A stretch of DNA of 14,033 nt, from NCBI GenBank assembly GCA_964549735.1, contig CAZJWO010000097.1, forward strand, positions 1 to 14,033, read 5' to 3'. The notes below the pieces were generated by a model. It did no database searches. It had not been told where the DNA came from and worked only from the letters and a program-made list of their open reading frames with translations. Origin of the DNA: Glo-17 sp964549735 (GTDB lineage: Bacteria; Krumholzibacteriota; Krumholzibacteriia; LZORAL124-64-63). Below are positions 1-7,972 of this stretch, one piece after another (position 1 is the stretch's first letter; each line of letters starts with the position of its first letter). Both the position numbers and the translations under genes were made by a program.

Positions 1-978
1 CTCGCGGTGCAGCGCTACGCGGCCCAGCACGTGGCCGAGGAATGCGTTTCCGTCATCAGCCTCACCAGCGACGAGATGAAAGGGCGCATCATCGGCCGCG
101 AGGGGCGCAACATCCGGGCGTTCGAGGAAGCGACCGGCGTGGATGTCATCATCGACGACACCCCGGAAGCGGTCATCCTCTCGGCGTTCGACCCCGTGCG
201 GCGCGAGATCGCGGCGCTGGCCCTGCAGCGCCTGCTCAAGGACGGCCGGATCCACCCTGGCCGCGTCGAGGAGGTCGTCGAAAGAACCCGCCTCGAGATG
301 CAGGACCGCCTGCGAGAGCTGGGGGAGCAAGCCTGCCTCGAGGTCGGCATCGGCAACGTGAGCGTGGACCTCTTCCCGTATATCGGTCGCCTCCAGTACC
401 GGACGAGCTACGGCCAGGTCCTGCTGGCCCACTGCAAGGAAGTGGCCGCGATCGCCGGCATCATCGCCGGCGAACTCGGCCTGGACGCGAAGTTGGCCCG
501 GCGCTGCGGGTTCCTGCACGACATCGGCAAGGCCGTCGACCACGCCGTCGAAGGTCCGCACGCCCTGATCGGCGGCCGCATGTGCCGTAAATTCGGCGAG
601 CATGCGACGATCATCAATGCGGTCGAAGGGCATCATCAGGATGTCGAACCGGAGTCGGTGTATACCTTCATCACCGCGGCGGCCGACGCCGTCTCGGCGA
701 GCCGCCCCGGCGCCCGGCGGGAGAACCTGGCGAGCTATATCGCCAGACTGGAGAACCTGGAGCGCATCGCCGGGAGCTTCGCCGGCGTGCAGAAGAGCTA
801 CGCCATCCAGGCCGGCCGCGAGATCCGCATCCTGGTCGACCATCAGCTCGTGAGCGACGAAGAGGCCGCCCTGCTCGCCGAGGAGATCAGCCAGAGGGTC
901 GAGCAGGAGTTGGAGTACCCCGGGCAGATCAAGATCATGGTCATCCGCGAGACGCGAGCCACGGCGCTGGCTCGCTGA
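1..978 (+). CDS. rny: Ribonuclease Y, 3' part (5' end outside the window)
   Basis: Membrane-anchored endoribonuclease that initiates mRNA decay. The reading frame is open from base 1, so the gene starts upstream; about 325 residues are seen of a family length near 520. What is missing is the N-terminal membrane anchor and long coiled coil. Visible parts: a KH RNA-binding domain with the GRIIGREGRNIRAFE motif and the TGVDVIIDDTPEAVILSAFD stretch that follows it, then an HD hydrolase domain with the metal-binding HDIGKAVDH motif (about nt 520-545) followed by EGPHALIGG, then the C-terminal region ending in a YPGQIKIMVIRE-type strand typical of RNase Y. The stop is followed after 20 bp by folD, so the two are probably co-transcribed. 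RNase Y is usual in Firmicutes but also occurs in several diderm lineages. Assignment is secure. Confidence 0.95.
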   Translation, partial: LAVQRYAAQHVAEECVSVISLTSDEMKGRIIGREGRNIRAFEEATGVDVIIDDTPEAVILSAFDPVRREIAALALQRLLKDGRIHPGRVEEVVERTRLEMQDRLRELGEQACLEVGIGNVSVDLFPYIGRLQYRTSYGQVLLAHCKEVAAIAGIIAGELGLDAKLARRCGFLHDIGKAVDHAVEGPHALIGGRMCRKFGEHATIINAVEGHHQDVEPESVYTFITAAADAVSASRPGARRENLASYIARLENLERIAGSFAGVQKSYAIQAGREIRILVDHQLVSDEEAALLAEEISQRVEQELEYPGQIKIMVIRETRATALAR

Positions 979-998
979 GCAGCGCGGAAGGGGAGTGC

Positions 999-1877
999 AT
1001 GCGGCTACTTGATGGGCGTCCGGTCCGCGAGGCCGTGTTGGCGCAGTTGGCGAGCCAGATCGCAGCAGGGCGGCGCGCGCCCGGCCTGGCGGTGATGCTC
1101 GTGGGCGATGATCCCGCTTCGCAGGTCTATGTGCGCAACAAGGAGAAGAGCTGCCGTGAGATCGGATTTCGGCACTGGACGCACCAGCTGCCGGCGACGG
1201 CGTCCGCGGACGCGCTCAGCGACCTGATCGCGAAGTTGAACCAGGATCCGCTCGTCGATGGCATCCTGTTGCAGATGCCGCTGCCGGCGCATCTGGAAGC
1301 GGCGCGTTTGCTGGCCGAGATCGATCCGGTCAAGGATGTCGACGGCTTCCACCCCTACAATCTCGGCCTGCTGGTCAGCGGCCGGCCGGGGCCGGTCGCC
1401 TGCACCCCGCGAGGCATTCTGCATTTGCTGGCCTACTACGAGATTCCCATCGCCGGCCGGCGCGTGGCCATCGTCGGGCGCAGCGTCATCGTGGGCCGGC
1501 CCTTGGCGTTGCTCTTGAGCTTGAAGGGAGCGCTCGGCGACGCGACGGTCACGATGTGCCATTCGCGGACGCCGGACTTGGCGGCCGTCACGAGCCAGGC
1601 GGATATCCTGATCGCCGCGGCCGGCGTACCGGAATGCATCGGGCGCCAGCACGTGCGGCCCGGCGCGGTCGTCGTCGATGTCGGCATCAACCGCGTCCCG
1701 GCGCCGGATACCTCGCGCGGCCAGCGTCTGGTCGGCGACGTGCGGGCGGCCGACATGGTCGATCATGCAGCGGCGCTGACGCCGGTGCCGGGCGGCGTCG
1801 GGCCGATGACCATCGCCATGCTGCTGCAGAACACCTGGGAGGCGATGTTGCGCCGCGAGGGTCGGCATGAAGTCTGA
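999..1877 (+). CDS. folD: Bifunctional methylenetetrahydrofolate dehydrogenase / methenyltetrahydrofolate cyclohydrolase
   Basis: Cytosolic enzyme that interconverts 5,10-methylene-THF, 5,10-methenyl-THF and 10-formyl-THF with NADP(H), supplying one-carbon units for purines and formyl-Met. The length of 292 aa is normal. Catalytic-domain motifs: YVRNKEK with Tyr44 and catalytic Lys48, DGILLQMPLP with Gln92, and KDVDGFHPYN with Asp115. The Rossmann domain shows VGRSVIVGRP, and the C-terminal PVPGGVGPMT signature is intact. The ATG at 999 is preceded by a strong ribosome site, GGAAGGGGAG (986-995). The 3' end overlaps the next gene by 11 bp, which indicates translational coupling. folD often sits beside xseA/xseB and ispA; here xseA and xseB are absent and ispA follows directly. 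Confidence 0.96.
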   Translation: MRLLDGRPVREAVLAQLASQIAAGRRAPGLAVMLVGDDPASQVYVRNKEKSCREIGFRHWTHQLPATASADALSDLIAKLNQDPLVDGILLQMPLPAHLEAARLLAEIDPVKDVDGFHPYNLGLLVSGRPGPVACTPRGILHLLAYYEIPIAGRRVAIVGRSVIVGRPLALLLSLKGALGDATVTMCHSRTPDLAAVTSQADILIAAAGVPECIGRQHVRPGAVVVDVGINRVPAPDTSRGQRLVGDVRAADMVDHAAALTPVPGGVGPMTIAMLLQNTWEAMLRREGRHEV

Positions 1878-2778
1878 ACCATGGCGGCGAGACCTGTCGC
1901 GTGAACAGAAGGCCGTCGACGAGACGCTGCGGCACGAACTGGCGATCTGTCGCGGCATACCGCGACGCTTGCGGCAGGCGATGGCCCACAGCCTCTTGAG
2001 CGGCGGCAAACGGCTGCGACCGGTGCTCGTCCTCTGGACCTGGGACGCGTTAGCGGGCGCCCGCCGCCAGCGGACTGCCGTTTCGCGCGCGGTGGCGACG
2101 CGCGCGGCGGCCGCCGTCGAGATGGTGCACACGTACAGTCTCGTCCATGACGACTTGCCCGCCATGGACGACGACGTCCTGCGGCGCGGCCGGCCGACCT
2201 GCCACGTAGCGTTCGACGAAGGCACCGCCGTCCTGGCCGGCGACGCCCTGCAAGCTCTCGCGTTCGCCGTGCTGGCGGACTGCGGGCCACGCGCGGCGCA
2301 GATGGTCGCGCTGCTGGCCGCGGCCGCGGGCCCGGCCGGCATGGTCGGCGGGCAGCAACTCGACCTGCAGGCTGAGAACGCGCAGCTCGACGCGACGACC
2401 GTCCGACGCATTCACGACGGCAAGACGGCCGCCCTGCTGGCGGCTTGCCTCGCCCTGGGCGGGATCTGTAGCGGCGCGGACAACGTGCGCGTGGCGCGGC
2501 TGCAGGCGGCGGGCCGCTGGCTCGGGCTGGCGTTCCAGGGCGCCGACGATGTGCTCGATGTCACGGCGAGCAGCAGTACGCTGGGCAAGACGCCGGGCAA
2601 GGACCTGGCCAGCGGCAAGGCGACCTGGGTGCGCCTGGAGGGCCTGGAGGCGGCGAGGAACCGCATGCAGCGCCAGGGCAGGCGGGGCGTGCGCGAACTG
2701 GCGGCGCTGCTGCCCGCGGGGCAGGCCACGGACCGCTTGCTGGGCCTGGCGCGCTACATGTATGAACGCGATCGCTGA
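1867..2778 (+). CDS. ispA: Polyprenyl synthetase, farnesyl diphosphate synthase type (IspA-like)
   Basis: Condenses DMAPP and IPP to a short-chain prenyl diphosphate, most likely farnesyl-PP, the precursor of undecaprenyl phosphate and quinones. 303 aa, close to IspA (about 299). Motifs in order: GGKRLRP (46-52); first aspartate-rich motif DDLPAMD (95-101), which carries the two-residue insertion of bacterial FPP synthases; GQQLDL; and the second motif FQGADDVLD with Asp227-Asp231, followed by TLGKTPGKD. Tyr90, five residues before the first motif, matches E. coli IspA and supports a C15 product, although geranylgeranyl-PP synthase cannot be excluded. The ATG at 1867 lies inside the folD end, with GCGAGGG (1855-1861) as ribosome site. 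It works with dxs downstream, which feeds the same pathway. Confidence 0.92.
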   Translation: MKSEPWRRDLSREQKAVDETLRHELAICRGIPRRLRQAMAHSLLSGGKRLRPVLVLWTWDALAGARRQRTAVSRAVATRAAAAVEMVHTYSLVHDDLPAMDDDVLRRGRPTCHVAFDEGTAVLAGDALQALAFAVLADCGPRAAQMVALLAAAAGPAGMVGGQQLDLQAENAQLDATTVRRIHDGKTAALLAACLALGGICSGADNVRVARLQAAGRWLGLAFQGADDVLDVTASSSTLGKTPGKDLASGKATWVRLEGLEAARNRMQRQGRRGVRELAALLPAGQATDRLLGLARYMYERDR

Positions 2779-3235
2779 AGCCGCGAGCATGGCGCCGGAC
2801 TACCGTCTGGACATCTGGATGATCGTGCTGCTCGGCGTGGTGGGCGGCCAGGGGCTCAAGCTCGCGCTGTATTCGTTGACCCAGCGGCGATTGCAGCTGG
2901 CGGTCCTCGGTCAGAGCGCTGGTCTGCCGAGCGTGCACGCCGTGGTCGGCGCGTTGCTGCTGGCGTTGTGCGTCGTGCGCCTGGGGTGGCGGGCGGCGGA
3001 GACCTCGGTCGCTCTCGTGTTCCTCGTGATCACGGTCTTCGACGCCATGCGGGTCCGCGGCGCGGCCCAGCGGCAGCGGCGCCTCGTGCATGATCTCGTC
3101 CTGCTCGCGCCGGAAGCGGGCATCTGGCGCCGGCGCGTCGCGGGCTATCTGGACATCCTGGCCCACACGCCCATCCATGTCGCGGCAGGCGTGGTCTGGG
3201 GCTTTCTCTTTGCCTTGGTGTTGGGAAAGGTCTAG
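2762..3235 (+). CDS. Divergent PAP2 family (DUF212, YuiD-like) membrane protein
   Basis: Small integral-membrane protein of the DUF212 / acid phosphatase-vanadium haloperoxidase-related family, whose physiological substrate is not established. Family features in order: a hydrophobic N-terminal helix ending GGQGLKLAL; AGLPSVHAVVGAL, corresponding to the family's GG(M/F)PSSHSA block; a hydrophobic helix ending VFDAMRVRGAAQRQ, equivalent to YDAxGVRRxxGxQA; and the C-terminal LDILAHTPIHVAAGVVWG. The middle Ser of the usual PSSH is Val here. The ATG at 2762 overlaps the ispA end by 17 bp and gives 157 aa. A second ATG at 2789 would give 148 aa, nearer the family length, and neither has a strong ribosome site. 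DUF212 genes lie near isoprenoid genes in other genomes, so a role with prenyl phosphates is conceivable but is inference. Confidence 0.8.
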   Translation: MNAIAEAASMAPDYRLDIWMIVLLGVVGGQGLKLALYSLTQRRLQLAVLGQSAGLPSVHAVVGALLLALCVVRLGWRAAETSVALVFLVITVFDAMRVRGAAQRQRRLVHDLVLLAPEAGIWRRRVAGYLDILAHTPIHVAAGVVWGFLFALVLGKV

Positions 3236-3238
3236 ACT
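3210..3238 (+). promoter_or_regulatory. Candidate sigma70-type promoter for dxs
   Basis: The -35 is TTGCCT (3210-3215) and the -10 is TAGACT (3233-3238), with an exact 17-bp spacer. The -10 overlaps the stop codon of the DUF212 gene and would start transcripts near 3245, about 30 nt before the chosen dxs start. The same -35 hexamer with the same spacing occurs before lptE. It suggests that dxs, nadK and recN can be expressed separately from the upstream operon. The site was found by eye and is not proven. Confidence 0.45.
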
Positions 3239-3277
3239 GTGGGGGCTGGTGGTGAACCCCGACAAGTGAGTGGACGC

Positions 3278-5188
3278 ATGCGGCCGATCCTACCGCAGTT
3301 GCAGCGCCCGGCAGACCTCGACGGTTTGGATCTCGCCGACCTCAAGCAGGTGTGCGCCGAACTGCGCGAAGCCATCATCGGCACGGTCAGCCTGACAGGC
3401 GGCCACCTCGGCGCGAGCCTGGGCGTGGTCGAACTGACGGTCGCCCTGCATCGCGTCTTCGACTCCCCGCGCGACAAGATCCTCTGGGACGTCGGGCATC
3501 AAGCATACGTGCACAAGCTCTTGACGGGCCGTCGCGACCGCTTCGCGACGCTGCGCACCCGCGGCGGGCTGTCCGGCTTCCCGAAGCGCAGCGAGAGCGA
3601 GCATGACATGTTCGGCGCCGGACACGCGAGCACGGCCGTCTCGGCCGCGCTCGGATATGCAGCGGCCCGCGACGCCTGCGGCGGCCAGCACAAGGTCGTG
3701 GCCGTCGTCGGCGATGGGGCGCTGACCGGCGGTCTGGCCTTCGAGGGTCTGAACAACGCCGGTCAGGCGAACACCGATCTGCTCGTGGTGCTCAACGACA
3801 ACAAGATGAGCATCTCGCCGAACGTGGGTGCGATATCGCGCTACCTGACGCTGATCACCTCCGACGAATTCTACAATCGCTTCGAGGCGGAGGTCTGGAA
3901 GCTGCTGGGCGTGATGCCGAAGGGCAAGAAGGCGCAGGAGCTGGCCGGCCGGATCAAGGAAGGCCTCAAGAACCTGGTCGTCCCGACCATCCTCTTCGAG
4001 GAGCTCGGCTTCACGTATTTCGGTCCGATCGACGGCCACGATCTGCCGCTTCTTCTGCGCACGTTGACGCACGTGGGGAAGTTGCGAGGACCGCAGCTCG
4101 TCCATGTGGTGACGGAAAAGGGCAAGGGCTATGCGTTCGCGGAACAGGACGACCAGCGCTACCACGGCGTCGGCGCCTTCGACAAGGCCGAAGGCATCAA
4201 GGTCAAGCCGACGCGGGTGCCGAGTTGGACGGACGTGTTCGGCGACGCGTTGACGGAACTGGCGCTGGCCGACGAACGCATCCACGGCATCACCGCCGCG
4301 ATGCCGTCTGGTACCGGCATGGACCGCATGCAGCGTGTCTTGCCGCAACGCGTATGGGACGTGGGCATCGCCGAGGCGCACGCCGTGACGTTCGCCGCGG
4401 GATTGGCATGCAACGGGCTGCGTCCGGTCTGTGCGATCTACTCGACCTTCCTGCAGCGGGCCCTGGACCAGATCATCCATGATGTCGCGCTGCAGAAGCT
4501 GCCGGTCGTCTTCGCGGTGGATCGGGCCGGCCTGGTCGGGGAGGACGGGCCGACGCACCACGGCGTCTTCGACCTGACCTACCTGCGCATGGTACCGGAC
4601 ATGGTCGTCATGGCGCCCGCCGACGAGGAGGAACTGCGTCGCATGCTGGCGACCGCGCTCCAGCGCGCGGACGGACCGAGCGCGATACGCTACCCGCGAG
4701 GAACGGCGGTCGGAGTGCCGCTGTCCGCCGGCATCGAGCCGCTGCCGGTCGGCAAGGCGCGCCGCCTGCGCGACGGCGATCACCTGGCGCTGCTGGCGAT
4801 CGGTTCGCTCGTGCAGCCGGCCGTGCGTGCGGCGGATCTGCTCGCGCGCCAGGGCCTCGAGGCCGAGGTCGTCGACATGCGCTTCGTCAAGCCGCTCGAC
4901 GAACAGGTCCTGGCCGACGTCTGGCAGCGCCATCGCCTCGTGTTGACCCTGGAGGAGAACGTCCTGGCCGGCGGATTCGGCGCGGCGGTCCTGGAATGGA
5001 ACCACACGCTGCCGCTCGGCGAGGCGCCGCGCGTGCGCTGCCTCGGCATTCCCGACGCCTTCCAGGATCAGGCCTCGCGCGGGGAACTGCTGGCCGATCT
5101 CGGCCTTCACCCCGAGGGCATCGCCGCGGCGGCCGCCGCCGCTTGGCAGGGTCTTGTCGGACGACGGAGCGCGCGCACGGCGTCCTGA
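3278..5188 (+). CDS. dxs: 1-deoxy-D-xylulose-5-phosphate synthase
   Basis: Thiamine-diphosphate enzyme that condenses pyruvate and glyceraldehyde-3-phosphate, the first and flux-controlling step of the MEP isoprenoid pathway. The ATG at 3278 gives 636 aa, a normal length, with AAGTGAG (3264-3270) as ribosome site; a GTG at 3239 would add 13 residues but has no ribosome site. Seen in order: GGHLGASLG (His43); DVGHQAYVHK (His74); the ThDP/Mg motif GDGALTGG (145-152) followed by NNAG; NDNKMSISPNVG; the transketolase central domain with GIAEAHAV, whose Glu366 is the ThDP-activating glutamate; DRAGLVGEDGPTHHG (Asp415 onward); RYPRG; and a C-terminal transketolase domain. The residue after Glu366 is Ala367, where most family members have Gln. 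nadK follows after 15 bp. Confidence 0.97.
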   Translation: MRPILPQLQRPADLDGLDLADLKQVCAELREAIIGTVSLTGGHLGASLGVVELTVALHRVFDSPRDKILWDVGHQAYVHKLLTGRRDRFATLRTRGGLSGFPKRSESEHDMFGAGHASTAVSAALGYAAARDACGGQHKVVAVVGDGALTGGLAFEGLNNAGQANTDLLVVLNDNKMSISPNVGAISRYLTLITSDEFYNRFEAEVWKLLGVMPKGKKAQELAGRIKEGLKNLVVPTILFEELGFTYFGPIDGHDLPLLLRTLTHVGKLRGPQLVHVVTEKGKGYAFAEQDDQRYHGVGAFDKAEGIKVKPTRVPSWTDVFGDALTELALADERIHGITAAMPSGTGMDRMQRVLPQRVWDVGIAEAHAVTFAAGLACNGLRPVCAIYSTFLQRALDQIIHDVALQKLPVVFAVDRAGLVGEDGPTHHGVFDLTYLRMVPDMVVMAPADEEELRRMLATALQRADGPSAIRYPRGTAVGVPLSAGIEPLPVGKARRLRDGDHLALLAIGSLVQPAVRAADLLARQGLEAEVVDMRFVKPLDEQVLADVWQRHRLVLTLEENVLAGGFGAAVLEWNHTLPLGEAPRVRCLGIPDAFQDQASRGELLADLGLHPEGIAAAAAAAWQGLVGRRSARTAS

Positions 5189-5203
5189 AGGGGAGGGGTG
5201 AGC

Positions 5204-6142
5204 GTGGCGGCGCAGCAGCACGTCCGGCGCCTGGGGGTCTGCGGCAATCCGCGCAAGGCCGATCTGCGACCCGCGGTCAGCCAGCTCTTGGAGATCTGCC
5301 GGCGGCGCGGCGTCGAATTCTCCATTTGTCGGGACCTCACCGATCTGGCGCTCGACGGCGCGACACCCCGCGGCGACGAGGACCTCGTCGGCAGCGCGGA
5401 TGTCCTGGTGGCGATGGGCGGCGACGGAACGATGCTGCGGGCGGCGCGTATGATCGGCGACCGTGGCGTCCCGCTGCTCGGCATCAACCTCGGCTCCCTC
5501 GGGTACCTCACCGACGTTCCGGTCGAGAGCTTGCCGACGGCCATCGCGCGCGTGCTCGACGGCGACTATTTCGTGGTGGGACGCTCGCGGGTGCGGTGCG
5601 CGATCCGGCGGGACGGCGCGGTCGCGCAAGAGATCGCGGGGTTCAACGACGTCGTCGTCAACATGGGACGCCTGCCGCGGACGCTCGATCTCGAATTGCA
5701 GATCGGCGGCACGTCCCTCGGGCGCTTCCTCGGCGATGGGGTCATCTTCGCGACGGCGACCGGCTCGACCGCCTACAGCCTTTCGGCCGGCGGCGCGATC
5801 TGCCAGCCGGAACTGCCGGGATTGCTGGTGACGCCGATCTGCCCGCATGCTCTCGGCATGCGCCCGTTGATCCTGAACGACACCGTCGACATCCAGCTTC
5901 TGCTGCACGAGGTCGGGGCAGGCGCCACTTTGACCGCGGACGGCCAGTTCGCGCTGCCGCTGCAGAATGGCGATCGGCTTTCTTGCCGGCTGACGCCGCC
6001 GACCGTACGCTTGGTCAAGTTCCACGACAGCGACTTCTTCGAGGTCCTGCGCCACAAGCTCCACTGGGGCATGGCGCCTCGCCTGCGGGCCGGCAGCCGC
6101 CGGTACCATTCCGGTTGCGAGCCACACGGCGGAGCCGGGTGA
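5204..6142 (+). CDS. nadK: NAD kinase
   Basis: Phosphorylates NAD to NADP with ATP or polyphosphate, setting the cytosolic NADP pool that FolD and Dxr use. 312 aa from GTG 5204; a GTG at 5198 is also in frame, but the strong AAGGGGAGGGG site (5188-5198) is too close to it, so 5204 is preferred. Motifs: GGDGTMLRAA (72-81), GINLGSLGYL (93-102), FNDVVVN (Asn148-Asp149, usually Asn-Glu in the family), and ATGSTAYSLSAGG (185-197), all diagnostic of NAD kinases. The last 25 or so residues, rich in Arg, Gly and His, extend beyond the usual core. The stop overlaps the next start (TGATG), so recN is translationally coupled. Its place between dxs and recN is common in bacteria, although tlyA often lies in the same cluster and is absent here. 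Confidence 0.96.
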   Translation: MAAQQHVRRLGVCGNPRKADLRPAVSQLLEICRRRGVEFSICRDLTDLALDGATPRGDEDLVGSADVLVAMGGDGTMLRAARMIGDRGVPLLGINLGSLGYLTDVPVESLPTAIARVLDGDYFVVGRSRVRCAIRRDGAVAQEIAGFNDVVVNMGRLPRTLDLELQIGGTSLGRFLGDGVIFATATGSTAYSLSAGGAICQPELPGLLVTPICPHALGMRPLILNDTVDIQLLLHEVGAGATLTADGQFALPLQNGDRLSCRLTPPTVRLVKFHDSDFFEVLRHKLHWGMAPRLRAGSRRYHSGCEPHGGAG

Positions 6143-7911
6143 TGCTGCTCGAGCTGCGCATCAGCAATCTGGCGCTCGCCGAAGACGTCGCGCTGCGACC
6201 CGGACCGGGCTTGACGGTGCTGACGGGCGAGACGGGCGCCGGCAAGTCGCTCGTCGCCGGCGCGTTGCACGTGCTGGCCGGCGGCCGTGCGGAGCGAGGC
6301 CTGGTTCGCCGCGGCGAGGATCTCGCCTGGGTCGAGGCCGTGTGCGATCTGAGCGCGCGTACCGATCTGCGGGAAGCGATCGCCCGCCTGGGTATCCGCT
6401 GCGCGGACGACGCCTTGCTCGTGTTGCGCCGCGAGTTGCGGCGGGAAGGTCGCGGCCGGGTGCTCATCAACGGCGAGATCTCGTCGTTGGCCGTTCTGGA
6501 GCGTCTCGGCGAGATGCTGTTCGTCGTCCAGAGCCAGCATCAGCAGCGGGAGCTCGCGGCCGCCGGATACGCGCGGGATCTGCTCGATGCCGTGCTCGGC
6601 AACGCGTCTCTGCGCGGCGCCGTCTCGGCGGCGTTGTCCGAACTGCGCGCGGTCCAGGCCATGTTGGCGCGGCGCCGCCGGGAACAGGAACTGGCCGCCG
6701 AACAGGTCGATTTCTGGCGCTACCAATGGGAGGAACTGAACACGGCGGCCCTGCAGCCCGGCGAAGAGGAGGATCTGGCCGAAGCCATCGCCGTCAAACG
6801 CCATGCGCGGGCCTTGCAGGAGGCGGCGGCGCTGGCGCTTTCGCGCGTGGATGGCGGCCCGACGCCGGCGCGCGAGTCGCTCGGCGCGGCGATCGCGGCC
6901 CTGCGGTCGGCAGCCGCGCGGTCACAGCGCCTGGCGACCGCTCTGCAGTGCCTGGAAGTCGCCGCCGACCAGACCGCCGAGGCGGCGGGCGAACTCGAGC
7001 GCTTCCTCGACGGTCTCGAGACCGACCCGCGCGAAGCTGCTGAACTCGAGCAACGCAAGGCGCTGTACGAAGAGCTGCGGCGCAAGCATCAGCGCGACGT
7101 CGCGGGCCTCGTCGCGCTGCGCGATCAGCTCGCCGAGCGCCTCGCGCGCCTGGATCAGGCCGGCGACGACCTCGCGCAACTATCCGCCGGCTGCGAGGCG
7201 GCACGGCAAGAGCTGACGGACGCGTGCCTGGCGTTGCGCCGGTCGCGCCAGGCGGGCGCGAGCGCCGTCGCCGCGGCGGCCGAAGACGTCATCCGGCCGC
7301 TCGCCCTGCCCGCGCTCGAACTCTCGTTCGCGATCGAGCCGCAGCTCGGCGCCGACGGGGCGATCAGCCTCGACGGCGAGATGTGCGTCGTCGACGCCGC
7401 CGGCGCTGACAAGGTCCGCCTGCTGGTCCGGACCAATCCGGGCGAAGGGACCGGCGAGGTGGCGGCGATCGCTTCCGGCGGAGAACTGGCGCGCATCCAT
7501 CTCGGGCTGACTGTACTGCGTCGGAGCGAACAGGCGCCGTTGCTGCGACTCTTCGACGAAGTCGACGCGGGTTTGGGGATGGATGCGGCGACGCCCGTCG
7601 CCTGGCTGCTACGCGATCTCGCCGAACATGCGCAGGCCGTCTGCATCACGCATCTGCCGACTGTCGCGGTGCATGGCCAGCAGCACTGGCGGGTCGCGAA
7701 ACTCGTCACTGGCGGTCGCACCGCGTTGTCGCTGCGGGAACTCGCCGGCCAGGATCGCGTCGACGAGATCGCACGCCAGCTGGGCGGCGAAGGCTGGCGG
7801 CGCGGGGATGCGGCCGCGCAGCTCGCCTACGCGCGCGAACTGCTGGCGGCCGCCGAAGACAACGCGGCGCCGCGGCGCGCCGTGCCGCGCGCGCAAGGCG
7901 GCTCGGCTTGA
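6142..7911 (+). CDS. recN: DNA repair protein RecN
   Basis: SMC-like ATPase that acts in double-strand-break repair, holding DNA ends and aiding RecA. The ATG at 6142 overlaps the nadK stop and gives 589 aa, slightly longer than typical (about 550-560). The frame is open far upstream, but that part only mirrors dxs and nadK in another frame. Seen: Walker A GETGAGKS (29-36); a long helical, charged middle part (about 150-370) forming the coiled-coil arms, with many Leu, Arg and Glu residues; ABC signature SGGELARIHL (from 445); Walker B LLRLFDEVDAGLG with Asp472-Glu473; and the switch-histidine motif CITHLPTVA (His504). All key residues are intact. The tRNA promoter begins at the recN stop codon. 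An SOS (LexA) box was not seen before the gene, which lies inside an operon. Confidence 0.96.
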   Translation: MLLELRISNLALAEDVALRPGPGLTVLTGETGAGKSLVAGALHVLAGGRAERGLVRRGEDLAWVEAVCDLSARTDLREAIARLGIRCADDALLVLRRELRREGRGRVLINGEISSLAVLERLGEMLFVVQSQHQQRELAAAGYARDLLDAVLGNASLRGAVSAALSELRAVQAMLARRRREQELAAEQVDFWRYQWEELNTAALQPGEEEDLAEAIAVKRHARALQEAAALALSRVDGGPTPARESLGAAIAALRSAAARSQRLATALQCLEVAADQTAEAAGELERFLDGLETDPREAAELEQRKALYEELRRKHQRDVAGLVALRDQLAERLARLDQAGDDLAQLSAGCEAARQELTDACLALRRSRQAGASAVAAAAEDVIRPLALPALELSFAIEPQLGADGAISLDGEMCVVDAAGADKVRLLVRTNPGEGTGEVAAIASGGELARIHLGLTVLRRSEQAPLLRLFDEVDAGLGMDAATPVAWLLRDLAEHAQAVCITHLPTVAVHGQQHWRVAKLVTGGRTALSLRELAGQDRVDEIARQLGGEGWRRGDAAAQLAYARELLAAAEDNAAPRRAVPRAQGGSA

Positions 7912-7935
7912 CAACTAGCGCGCAGGGTGTAAGTT
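7908..7935 (+). promoter_or_regulatory. Candidate promoter for tRNA-Arg
   Basis: A perfect -35 TTGACA (7908-7913) overlaps the recN stop codon. The best -10 is TAAGTT (7930-7935) after 16 bp, inside the sequence GTGTAAGTTGG. Transcription would begin near 7943, leaving about 30 nt of 5' leader before the tRNA. The position and the consensus -35 make this the best-supported promoter in the window, although the -10 matches poorly. Confidence 0.6.
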
Positions 7936-7972
7936 GGAGCGTCCGTCATGCCCCGTGCCGGGTTCTTCCGGT

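Noticed and set aside
1005..2411. 468-codon minus-strand open frame opposite folD and ispA
   Set aside because: It is low-complexity, rich in Arg and Ala, with no family motif, and lies antisense to well-supported genes.
3290..6127. Very long open frame (945 codons) on the minus strand opposite dxs and nadK
   Set aside because: It is a shadow typical of GC-rich codon bias. It lacks any recognisable domain and fully overlaps two secure genes.
4996..6141. N-terminal extension of the recN reading frame by 382 codons
   Set aside because: It overlaps the dxs end and all of nadK in another frame. The true RecN start is the coupled ATG at 6142, just before the Walker A region.
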